DNA from: a virus
Virus record (IMG/VR): IMGVR_UViG_3300046009_010344
Span: 1 to 41,798 of that record
DNA length: 41,798 nt
Strand: one strand, 5' to 3'
Shown: piece after piece, positions 23,421-30,423 of the stretch
Position numbering within the stretch: position 1 is the stretch's first letter
Layout: each line of letters begins with the position of its first letter
Program-made: the position numbers and the translations under genes
Notes under the pieces: model-generated
The model's input: the letters and a program-made list of their open reading frames with translations, nothing else
What the model was told of the DNA's origin: nothing
Databases searched by the model: none

Positions 23421-23824
23421 AGGACATCATCTACAATGACGATCTTCCTATCCTTTACAAGGGTAACCAGACGAGAAACTGCCGCGCATACGATGGCGGC
23501 ATCGAATACCCCGGTCACGATGAATCCGGAACCGTATCCAAGATACTGTCCGAACAGAAGGAACCTGGACAGGATAACGGCGATGAGAAGCATTAGCCCT
23601 GCATACTCTGACCCTTTGTGAGGCAATCCAGACCCGAACCACATGAGGAATCCTGTCGCCACGGACACTCCCGATAGCAGATGTTGCTGCCAGGCCGGCA
23701 GCAATGCGGTGAACGGGTCAACGACGCCAAACTTCATCAGAGAGGATACCCCAGAGATAATGAGCAATGCAGCAATCGCTGCCTCGAAAGGCACCACGGC
23801 GAGACGAGCGAAGAATCGTCGCAT
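23417..23824 (-). CDS. Four-helix membrane protein
   Basis: This 135-residue protein has about four hydrophobic helices (around residues 8-35, 48-65, 73-92 and 98-118) and a basic N-terminus (MRRFFARL). It is coupled to the tail gene upstream by TGATG and to the coiled-coil membrane protein downstream by GTGA. The two membrane proteins may work as a pair. No family recognised; a second holin or a membrane-targeting protein are possibilities. Confidence 0.72.
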   Translation of the reverse strand: MRRFFARLAVVPFEAAIAALLIISGVSSLMKFGVVDPFTALLPAWQQHLLSGVSVATGFLMWFGSGLPHKGSEYAGLMLLIAVILSRFLLFGQYLGYGSGFIVTGVFDAAIVCAAVSRLVTLVKDRKIVIVDDVL

Positions 23825-24573
23825 CAGAACACGATCCCTGCAATTTCGTTCTTGTGCACCATCACAGCGAAGTCGGCATTGGTGAATGTGCCGACAGTAG
23901 CCACAGCGATGTATCGGCGGATCGTAGTCGTGTTAGGTACGGTCACCCGGACAGCCTGCGGCGTGGTCAATGCGGCCGTCGTAAGGGATGTGCCCGAGAT
24001 GTCCGCAAACGTGATGTTGTCGGCACTATCCTGCAGCTTGATCGTGACCGATGTTCCGGCGAATGCGAATAGATGCACGTACATCTGGGCGCCGAAGGCC
24101 GCCGACGCCAGGGTGTCAACGCTATTGGCCGGTCCAGCTGCCGTTGCCGATCCGTCTACCCGGCGACCAGGGGTAAGCTGCACACCCCACTCAAGGCCGA
24201 ACTGGTCACCCTGAACCGAGACGGCCCCGAGGAGCGAACCGTCATTGCCTCGGTTCCAGTCGTAGTTGATCTGCTTGGAATTGCAGCCCGCTGCCGGATT
24301 GCCAAGGGCCAGGCCCCGGAAGTACGTAGAGATGGCGCTCGTGGTCGGCAAAGCAGAGAGGACAGGATGGGCCGTGGCCGAGTCAAAGAATACCGCAAAG
24401 TCCATACCGCCATCACGCTCAAGGCCGGCACGAGCATGCCCGGACTGGGTGATGTCCGTCATGTCCTGCTGGTTGGGATTGCCACCGTTGATCTTCCCAA
24501 AGGAATTGATGTCCCCGGAAAGGTCTGATCCGCTGACGTAGAAGTTGTCGGGCAATCCGCCTTGCTTGGCCAT
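23824..24573 (-). CDS. Major tail protein candidate
   Basis: This 249-residue protein starts MAKQGGLPDNFYVSGSDLSG at ATG 24573, coupled to the upstream gene by TAATG. Motifs such as DITQSGHARAGLERDGGMDF, LPTTSAISTYFRGLALGNPA and RGNDGSLLGAVSVQGDQFGLEWG resemble a family I associate with actinophage tail proteins. The C-terminal ~90 residues form a separate beta domain (SVTIKLQDSADNITFADISG), a common Ig-like or coiled extension. It sits right after the tail-terminator-like gene, as expected for a tube subunit. Confidence 0.72.
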   Translation of the reverse strand: MAKQGGLPDNFYVSGSDLSGDINSFGKINGGNPNQQDMTDITQSGHARAGLERDGGMDFAVFFDSATAHPVLSALPTTSAISTYFRGLALGNPAAGCNSKQINYDWNRGNDGSLLGAVSVQGDQFGLEWGVQLTPGRRVDGSATAAGPANSVDTLASAAFGAQMYVHLFAFAGTSVTIKLQDSADNITFADISGTSLTTAALTTPQAVRVTVPNTTTIRRYIAVATVGTFTNADFAVMVHKNEIAGIVF

Positions 24574-25037
24574 TACTGTACCTGCGCCCACATGTCGTTG
24601 ACGATGACCGGAAGAGTTATGTCCATAACCCGATAAACCTTCCTGTCTATTTGCACGTACCCAGCTAGCGCGGAAAGCGGCGTACCGTCGATCCCGAGCA
24701 GATCAATCATCCGGACTGTTCCGCCCAGGGTGATGTTCCCGCTATATGCACCGATTAGCGTGGAGGCTGCGGTAAGGACAGCCGGGTCAATTGAGTCCTC
24801 AGGCTGCGCCATGAAGCTAGCACCGATCCTGCACGTAAACTCGACATACCCGGATGTGATAGCCAGTCCCGAGGAACGCGTCGGGCGAATACGCTGAACC
24901 CAGATCGTGCACCAGACACCGGCACCCGGAGCATTCTTCGCCTCGTGGGTATTCACCGTCTCGAATAGACCGAGCTCCATCGCATGGGTCTGGAGATTGC
25001 TGAACAGAGCCAGAACGGCTGCCTGGTCGAAACTCAC
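24573..25037 (-). CDS. Tail terminator-like protein
   Basis: This 154-residue protein at the head-tail junction position (connector, neck, terminator, tube) shows a helical N-terminus (AAVLALFSNLQTHAMELGLF), a beta middle, and a C-terminal hydrophobic strand (RVMDITLPVIVNDMWAQVQ). That shape fits tail terminator/completion proteins of the gpU type. GTG 25037 follows AGGAGGCTGAT. The assignment relies mainly on position. Confidence 0.65.
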   Translation of the reverse strand: MSFDQAAVLALFSNLQTHAMELGLFETVNTHEAKNAPGAGVWCTIWVQRIRPTRSSGLAITSGYVEFTCRIGASFMAQPEDSIDPAVLTAASTLIGAYSGNITLGGTVRMIDLLGIDGTPLSALAGYVQIDRKVYRVMDITLPVIVNDMWAQVQ

Positions 25038-25038
25038 A

Positions 25039-25437
25039 TCAGCCTCCTAGCCTTCTGATTAGCTCTGGCGTCCTGGTCTGCAGGATCTCCGGAATGATGG
25101 TCCCGTCAAGATACTGGGAGGTCTTCCTCCAGAGCCTGTACCCCTTGAACCGGGTGGCCGCGTTCCGAGCCGACACGCCTTCTAGCCACGGCCCGTAAAC
25201 AGCCGTATCGTCAATCAGGATCTGGTCAGCGGAAAGATCTACTGTCCTGAGATGGCTCTCGTAAAATCCTGACGGTGGGCCGGACTTGTCCATGACGAAT
25301 GACCTGAGATGCTCGACGCCTTTCTGGGCGACGTCATGTCGTATTTCATTCAGCCATGTTCTCACGATCTCCGGTGCCCTCCCGTCAATGAGAGGGCCCT
25401 GACCGTGGACCGTGATCCTCACGTTAAGTCCGGCCAC
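25039..25437 (-). CDS. Head-tail (neck) protein, HK97 gp10-like
   Basis: This 132-residue protein follows the usual plan of gp10-type neck proteins: an N-terminal strand (LNVRITVHGQGPL), a helix (IVRTWLNEIRHDVAQKGVEHLRSF), then a strand/loop with GPPSGFYESHLRTVDL and VYGPWLEGVS. The phrase YGPWLEGV is typical of such proteins. GTG 25437. It would join the connector to the tail terminator. Confidence 0.7.
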   Translation of the reverse strand: MAGLNVRITVHGQGPLIDGRAPEIVRTWLNEIRHDVAQKGVEHLRSFVMDKSGPPSGFYESHLRTVDLSADQILIDDTAVYGPWLEGVSARNAATRFKGYRLWRKTSQYLDGTIIPEILQTRTPELIRRLGG

Positions 25438-25443
25438 CTTACG

Positions 25444-25734
25444 TCAGCCTCTCCCGCCGTTAAGCTCCAGCGCCGATGCCGGCTGGATCGCCTTCGGGTC
25501 AAGCGGCGCCAGATGCTTTTCCTGGCAGACCGGAATGGCGATGCAGGCGAACATCATCTGCCCGAACTGCGACTGAGACTGCCACTGCGGCGCGAGCGTG
25601 TCGGCGATGTTGATCTCGGGAATCTTGATGCTGCTGGGGTCAGGGCTAAGAGCAGCCCTGCGCTTGGCGTCGAGGTACTCCGCAACACACGGGTTGCACT
25701 TCGGCAGCCATCCGGCAACCTGAACGTCTGTCAT
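25444..25734 (-). CDS. Small Cys-containing neck-region protein
   Basis: This 96-residue protein starts at ATG 25734 behind GAAGGAGA. It carries WLPKCNPC near the N-terminus and FACIAIPVCQEKHL later: four cysteines, possibly a zinc site. Located between connector and gp10-like genes, so a minor virion or assembly role is likely, but it is not recognised. Confidence 0.68.
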   Translation of the reverse strand: MTDVQVAGWLPKCNPCVAEYLDAKRRAALSPDPSSIKIPEINIADTLAPQWQSQSQFGQMMFACIAIPVCQEKHLAPLDPKAIQPASALELNGGRG

Positions 25735-25750
25735 TTCGGCCCATCTCCTT

Positions 25751-26821
25751 CTATACCACGGCCGAGCGCATCTGGCGCCCGTACCTTGTCTTGGCCTCTT
25801 CCCATTTGTCGGCGAGGCCTTCTCCGATATCGGTTGTTGTGCCGCCACCCTGACCCTGGGAGCCGGCATACCCACCGATCTCCATTTCGCCCTGCACGCT
25901 CGCCTCTCCGATGGAGAGGTCGCGGATGATCGTTGGGACCTGGGAGATCAGACAGGCACTGTTGATCAGGTGCGTGGCTGCCGTGGTCCCTAGGGCTCCG
26001 CGCGTCACGGTCAGGTTACGGGGAGTGAAGATCGTCGCACCACTGTGAGTGGCCAGTACGGTCCCATCCCAGCCACGCTTCACAGTGAGGACATTGCCGG
26101 CTATATCCGTAATCAGCATTCGCTCGGAATTGAGGAGCAGGACCTCTCCGGCAAAATACTTTGTGCCGTCAGTGACGGTCAGCGCAACATCGGCCGCATT
26201 GGACGTTCCAGCCCCAGCACCTTGCTGGGTTTGTGCGGTAGACACCATTGCCTTATCAGTCACGAGCAATCGCTCGGAGCCGACGATCAGAATGTCACCA
26301 ACACCTACCGCCGTGCTATTGGTAACCGTGGCCAGCCCGGTTGTCGTGTCGGTCATGGCCACAGCGAGAGCCCCAGCCGGATTCGTCCTGGTCCAGAATC
26401 CGAATGTGCCATTGATGGCGATATCCATCTGCGGGGTTGGGCCCTGACCGAATGCCGACGACGATGACCTGTCCAGTTCCATACGGGTATACGGCGGACC
26501 CTGGTTCGGCGGATACCAAAGAATGGTATTCGCAGGAATGACGATTCCTCCACTAGTCACGACCGGAACCTTTGTCGTAACGTCAGCCAGTTCATTCCTT
26601 CTCAGCCACACCCTCCATGGCATTCCGCCACGAGGCTCTGGCCAGTCAAACCTGGCCGTCCGGTCCTCGGGGAAGAACGCCCGGCCCAGCTGCCCGTCAA
26701 TGTTGTCGGCAGCCGTCTCGATTGCGCGATCGACCGCATTGGCTGACCGAGCGGTGAGCTTGATGTCGAGCGCCGACATCACCATCTCGCGCGTGCTATA
26801 GCACGGCCTGCTAACAGCCAT
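25751..26821 (-). CDS. Head-tail connector/adaptor protein
   Basis: This 356-residue protein begins MAVSRPCYSTREMVMSALDI and has a helical N-terminal region (NAVDRAIETAADNIDGQLGRAFFPE), the layout of gp6/gp15-type head-completion adaptors. It is enlarged by a central beta insert (about 150-290) with two related blocks, GSERLLVTD and NSERMLITD...VKRGWDGTVLATHSG. The same style of block ends the minor tail protein at 17127. It should close the portal. ATG 26821 overlaps the preceding gene's end. Confidence 0.75.
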   Translation of the reverse strand: MAVSRPCYSTREMVMSALDIKLTARSANAVDRAIETAADNIDGQLGRAFFPEDRTARFDWPEPRGGMPWRVWLRRNELADVTTKVPVVTSGGIVIPANTILWYPPNQGPPYTRMELDRSSSSAFGQGPTPQMDIAINGTFGFWTRTNPAGALAVAMTDTTTGLATVTNSTAVGVGDILIVGSERLLVTDKAMVSTAQTQQGAGAGTSNAADVALTVTDGTKYFAGEVLLLNSERMLITDIAGNVLTVKRGWDGTVLATHSGATIFTPRNLTVTRGALGTTAATHLINSACLISQVPTIIRDLSIGEASVQGEMEIGGYAGSQGQGGGTTTDIGEGLADKWEEAKTRYGRQMRSAVV

Positions 26822-27035
26822 ATCGCGACCACATATCTCTCACGGCTTCCTCAATCGCTTCGCAGGTGAATACGCCGATATCCGTAGAGTCGTTGGCGTA
26901 CAGAGCCTTCAGCTGCTCCTTAGCGCCAGTCTCGGTCTCGTGACAGCCTGCAACCGAACCGTCGGAATCCTTGACGACAGCCCATGGCTTACTCGGCGAG
27001 CACTTAGATGCTGACTTCTCAATATGCCAGGGCAT
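26811..27035 (-). CDS. Small conserved-type phage protein
   Basis: This 74-residue protein reads MPWHIEKSASKCSPSKPWAVVKDSDG, then VAGCHETETGAKEQLKALYAN. This WAVVKDxDG...CHxTxxxAxxQLxALYAN pattern is frequent in phage small proteins and in N-terminal modules of some head proteins. ATG 27035 overlaps the previous TAA. Three Cys and a His may bind metal. Role unknown. Confidence 0.78.
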   Translation of the reverse strand: MPWHIEKSASKCSPSKPWAVVKDSDGSVAGCHETETGAKEQLKALYANDSTDIGVFTCEAIEEAVRDMWSRYGC

Positions 27036-27223
27036 TACCAGGACCTCTCCCAAACGATCTTGCCGTTTACAAGTACGGCCTTGGCCACGCTGGTTCGAAT
27101 GACGAATTCTTTCTTGTCATTCATACCATCGGAAACAAGTTCTCCGAATTTATGCGCGTCTACGGAACGCGCATCTATTCGTACGCAAAGTTCAATCATT
27201 ACCGTGGCCACCTCACATTCCAT
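27035..27223 (-). CDS. Small unknown head-region protein
   Basis: This 62-residue protein, MECEVATVMIELCVRIDARS..., ends AVLVNGKIVWERSW. It begins inside the end of the papain-like gene and its TAA overlaps the next ATG. The alternating hydrophobic pattern suggests a small alpha/beta fold. No family recognised. Confidence 0.65.
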   Translation of the reverse strand: MECEVATVMIELCVRIDARSVDAHKFGELVSDGMNDKKEFVIRTSVAKAVLVNGKIVWERSW

Positions 27224-27786
27224 GTCTCTTCGGCAACGGCCGGTAGATCACCGGGAAGCCAGTGCTCGCTCCAGGAGAACACACCGGTACGCGTCATTGT
27301 GACGGTATGACGGTCACCATCAAGAAGCTGCCATCCCTGAATGTCCCCGGGCTGGAATGCCTCGTCGGCGATCGGTTCCCAGCTAATTGGGTGGACGCCC
27401 GCGAGGCTGAACCGTGAGGCAGCCTCAAGCATGGCAGGGATGGTCGCTCCCGCTTCGGGATCGTCAGTCGTGAGGAAGTACAAGGCAAGAACGTCTTCGT
27501 CGCCTACGGGCCACCCGGCCATCCGCAGGGAGGACGCTAGGGCTTCAGCGGTACAGCAATGGACGTCGCCAATGACCAGAGGAGCGCCGCGCGGATTCGG
27601 GCGCGGAAGCCGGAAGGTTCGGTGGTGCGGGTGATGCTGTACACCGTGGGGGCCGCCCGGGAACATCTGCATCCCGGCAATACCGCTCTGCTTCTTGCCC
27701 CTGGGATTGTGCTTTTTCCGGTTGCCAGCGTGCTTCCAGCTGCCACCATGCTTGTTGCCGTGACCGGCACCTTTTCCTGCGCTCAT
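27199..27786 (-). CDS. Papain-like (C39/NlpC-type) fold protein in head module
   Basis: This 195-residue protein has two parts. Residues 1-65 are basic and His-rich (KHGGSWKHAGNRKKH, HHPHHR) and look disordered. Residues 68-195 begin LVIGDVHCCTAEALASSLRMAG, where C77/C78 opens a helix as in papain-fold peptidases, and later have DRHTVTMT with H160 followed by a strand and W-rich end. A Cys-His peptidase or transglutaminase-like fold is the best reading by eye. It may cut or crosslink capsid components. ATG 27786; SD weak. Confidence 0.6.
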   Translation of the reverse strand: MSAGKGAGHGNKHGGSWKHAGNRKKHNPRGKKQSGIAGMQMFPGGPHGVQHHPHHRTFRLPRPNPRGAPLVIGDVHCCTAEALASSLRMAGWPVGDEDVLALYFLTTDDPEAGATIPAMLEAASRFSLAGVHPISWEPIADEAFQPGDIQGWQLLDGDRHTVTMTRTGVFSWSEHWLPGDLPAVAEETWNVRWPR

Positions 27787-27848
27787 TGTCCCGTCCTGTG
27801 CCTTGCATTCTTGCCGAGAACCCCGGAGGGTGGGATGGGGATATTCAG

Positions 27849-28580
27849 TTAGTATGTGCTGGCCATCGGGCCAACGTTCTGCGAGAATGTAGTGCCTGGA
27901 ACAAGCGGGCTTGGAAGGGTCCCGAAGGAGCCATTCACCTGGCCAGTGACGAAACCCTCGACCAAATTCGGGAACCCGAGGAACCTGGCCGTTGTACCGT
28001 TGGTCTGAAGGCCGATGTAGTACACAGTAGGCCCGACCACCGGAACCTGAGCTGTGAATGGGAACTGCTTCTTGGTGTTCGAGGACGGAGCTGCTATCCC
28101 CGAGAGAGATGAGTTGGCAATCAGATTTCCTGCAGCGCCGAATAGCGCACCGATCCACAGATCGGTCCCGCCAACACTGCCGGCCGTAAATGTGACCCCG
28201 GTCAGAAGCACATTGAAAGGAATCACCAGGGCAGCATAGAACGTCGCGCCGGCAACGCCTAGCGTGTTAGCCCCAGAAGTAGAGTTCAGAGCGGCTGGGA
28301 GACCTCCAGTAGCGAACGAGGTGAACCCAGAAGTGATAGGACTCTGGCCACCAGGAGACGATACAACACCAGCCGAGTCAACCTTGTACTTCGAAACGCC
28401 ATTGGAATCCTGCAAGTCTATGAGCGTACCGGCAGACCTGATCCTAAGAGCTGGGGCGGCCGAATCGTCATTCTCAATGGCGAACGCCGGATTCCCTTGC
28501 GACGCTGCTCCGGGCTGATGGTTGATTGCCAGGGCAGGACGGGATACGCCTACGTTCCTGATGTACTCGTCTAGCGGCAC
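27849..28580 (-). CDS. Head fibre/decoration-like structural protein
   Basis: This 243-residue protein starts at GTG 28580 behind GGGAGGG. The N-terminus (PLDEYIRNVGVSRPALAINHQPG) leads to a fibre-like stretch (IDLQDSNGVSKYKVDSAGVV) often found at the base of trimeric fibres, then a Gly/Ala/Thr-rich beta domain resembling a jelly roll. A capsid fibre or virion surface protein is likely. The 62-base gap downstream holds nothing I can name. Confidence 0.62.
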   Translation of the reverse strand: MPLDEYIRNVGVSRPALAINHQPGAASQGNPAFAIENDDSAAPALRIRSAGTLIDLQDSNGVSKYKVDSAGVVSSPGGQSPITSGFTSFATGGLPAALNSTSGANTLGVAGATFYAALVIPFNVLLTGVTFTAGSVGGTDLWIGALFGAAGNLIANSSLSGIAAPSSNTKKQFPFTAQVPVVGPTVYYIGLQTNGTTARFLGFPNLVEGFVTGQVNGSFGTLPSPLVPGTTFSQNVGPMASTY

Positions 28581-28581
28581 T

Positions 28582-28770
28582 TTACCCTCCCGTCCAATCC
28601 CTTGGGTACTGCCATCCGTCGTGCATGCAGAACAGAATTCCGGGCTCACTGGGCGGCCCAGGCTTCAGCGGAGTGCCGTCGTTCGGACACGCCGTCGGAG
28701 GCTGGGCCGCCCAGAACTGCTGTTCCTCCTCATTACTCTTGAGGATGCTCAGCAGCTGCTCGAATCCCAT
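28582..28770 (-). CDS. 62-residue zinc-ribbon protein
   Basis: MGFEQLLSILKSNEEEQQFW opens with a helix, then CPNDGTPL...ILFCMHDGWQYPRDW. The CPNDGTPL and GWQYPRDW blocks are familiar in small head-region proteins of Streptomyces phages; C-N-D with C-M-H could form a zinc ribbon. It lies one base before the fibre-like gene. Role unknown. Confidence 0.75.
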   Translation of the reverse strand: MGFEQLLSILKSNEEEQQFWAAQPPTACPNDGTPLKPGPPSEPGILFCMHDGWQYPRDWTGG

Positions 28771-28772
28771 GA

Positions 28773-29402
28773 CTAGGCTCGGTTCCCCTTGCCCTTGCCG
28801 CCGCTCGTCCTGGACGCCCTGGTCGGGCCATCCTTCGGAGACCCGACGGACGGGTCATGGACAGCCGGGCCAGCTTCGCCCGTGAAGGCCGTGCCGGTGA
28901 CCGAGTCGGACGGGGCAGGCTGGTCGTCCGGGGTCTCGCCCGCACCCTGGCCCGCCATCGCCATGTGGCTAGGATCCGTGCTAACGGATCCCTTCTCGTC
29001 CGCCCCACCCTCGGCCGACCCGGCGCCCTCCGACGATGCAGCAGCAGCCTGGTCACCAGGCGAAGGAGACTCCGGAGGAGCGCCCTGCCCGCCTTCCGGG
29101 TCAGGCAGTACCGGCGGATCCACGCCAGCCTTCTGGTCAGCGATGGTCACCGTCTCGTCGGCCGGGATGCCGGCCGCCTTCTGGTCGGCGACGCTGATCA
29201 GCTCAGGCTCCTCGTCCTCCTCATCCTTCAGACCCAGCGGGTCGTCAGGCGAGACGGACTCGTGGTCGCCGTCGTTCAGGTTCTCGAACAGACCATCGTC
29301 CTGAGCCTGCTGCTCATCGACCCAGTGATCGGCGCCACACTGCGGACACTCCGGTGCCGGAGCGTAGGCGGTGCCACAGTTGGTGCATACGTGCAGTGCC
29401 AT
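28773..29402 (-). CDS. Zinc-ribbon protein with long acidic disordered tail
   Basis: This 209-residue protein begins with a complete zinc ribbon (CTNCG at residues 5-9, CPQCG near 17-21). The remainder is acidic, Pro/Gly/Ser-rich and probably unfolded, with repeated ADQKAAG / IADQKAG units near the middle, and a basic end (GGKGKGNRA). ATG 29402. It may be a scaffold or adaptor in head assembly; inference from position only. Confidence 0.7.
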   Translation of the reverse strand: MALHVCTNCGTAYAPAPECPQCGADHWVDEQQAQDDGLFENLNDGDHESVSPDDPLGLKDEEDEEPELISVADQKAAGIPADETVTIADQKAGVDPPVLPDPEGGQGAPPESPSPGDQAAAASSEGAGSAEGGADEKGSVSTDPSHMAMAGQGAGETPDDQPAPSDSVTGTAFTGEAGPAVHDPSVGSPKDGPTRASRTSGGKGKGNRA

Positions 29403-29418
29403 GTATCTCTCCTTCCGG

Positions 29419-29901
29419 CTAGCTGGCCACGACGTTGGACGCCGGGTCCAGCGGGATGTAGAACAGCGTCCACTGGGCAGCACCAGTTGCGTCGGCTGCC
29501 GAGTTGTTGATGCCGATCGTGCCAGGCGCCACGACCTGCCCGCCCAGGCCCGGCCCGGACGCGGAACCGGACTTGCCGGCTGCGGCCGCACCGATCAGGG
29601 CGGAGCCGACGGCGATGGGGCACACGAACATCATGCCCACCTCGTCGGCCGTGATCGTCAGTGCCGTGCACATGTCGTTGGCCGTCCCCACCGTGGGGGT
29701 GGCGACCAGCTTGATGGCCGGGGTCGTGCCGCCGATGATCGTGGTGACGACCCCGTACAGGAGCCCGATCATGATGCGGCCACCGGACACCGTGAAGATG
29801 GTGGTGGTCGCGTTCAGCGGCATGGTCTTGGGCGTGCCGGAAGATGCCCGGAACCCAAGCTCAGCGTTGCGCAGCTGGCTGTTGGTGGCTGGCGTCGGCA
29901 T
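29419..29901 (-). CDS. Capsid decoration-like protein
   Basis: This 160-residue hydrophobic, Thr/Ala/Gly-rich beta protein sits two genes after the capsid gene. It has IFTVSGGRIMIGLLYGVVTTII and DEVGMMFVCPIA, consistent with a compact barrel. Its neighbour at 29901 has a similar composition. Both are likely virion surface or cement proteins, a guess from position and composition. TAATG coupling with the upstream gene. Confidence 0.62.
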   Translation of the reverse strand: MPTPATNSQLRNAELGFRASSGTPKTMPLNATTTIFTVSGGRIMIGLLYGVVTTIIGGTTPAIKLVATPTVGTANDMCTALTITADEVGMMFVCPIAVGSALIGAAAAGKSGSASGPGLGGQVVAPGTIGINNSAADATGAAQWTLFYIPLDPASNVVAS

Positions 29902-30323
29902 TACGCAGTCACCGCCGCCAGGTTGGCCGGGTCGCGCTTGAGCTGCAGGTCGCCCAGGATGTAGACGAACGAGCCGCTCGCGTGCGAGATGGCCAGGTAG
30001 GTGAATCCCGAGGACAGAGCAACGGCCGGCACGTACACCGCGAGCAGGCCGCCCGTGGCCGCCGTCACCGTAGCGGCCGCAGCCTGTGTCACACGGGTCC
30101 AGAGACCATTGTTCTGGGTGAAGTACTCGGTGACGCCGGCAGCCAGGTTCTGCGACGTACCGCCGGTGGCCGCGTTGGCCTCGGTGATGGTCGCAGCGCC
30201 AGACGTGGCGCCGATGAGCACGAAGGTGACACCGACCGCGTTCTTCATGTTGACGCGGACGGCGCTTGTGGTGGCACTCGTGGCGAGATTGTACCTGTCG
30301 CCGAGCTGCCTTCTTGCGGTCAT
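29901..30323 (-). CDS. Capsid decoration/cement-like protein
   Basis: This 140-residue Ala/Thr-rich beta protein lies directly after the major capsid gene, the commonest place for decoration proteins. ATG 30323 has AGGAAAGG 6 bases upstream. The body (VNMKNAVGVTFVLIGATSGAATITEANA) reads as alternating strands. The 100-base gap upstream contains an AT-rich tandem repeat and a possible -10 box, so it may have its own promoter. Confidence 0.65.
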   Translation of the reverse strand: MTARRQLGDRYNLATSATTSAVRVNMKNAVGVTFVLIGATSGAATITEANAATGGTSQNLAAGVTEYFTQNNGLWTRVTQAAAATVTAATGGLLAVYVPAVALSSGFTYLAISHASGSFVYILGDLQLKRDPANLAAVTA

Positions 30324-30391
30324 TTCTAGCCTTTCCTGTTCTCTGTGGGCAGGTCGTCAGTGCTGCCTCATTTTAACGACACCAGAGTTTG

Positions 30392-30413
30392 GTTATTCAG
30401 TTGTTATTCAGTT
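30392..30413 (-). repeat. 11-bp tandem repeat after the capsid gene
   Basis: GTTATTCAGTT is repeated head to tail (30392-30402 and 30403-30413, + strand). On the coding strand it reads AACTGAATAAC twice, starting 10 bases after the capsid stop. The stretch is AT-rich in a GC-rich genome, and TAAAAT at 30375-30370 (- strand) downstream could be a -10 element, with no clear -35. Confidence 0.55.
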
Positions 30414-30423
30414 ATGGGCCGGA

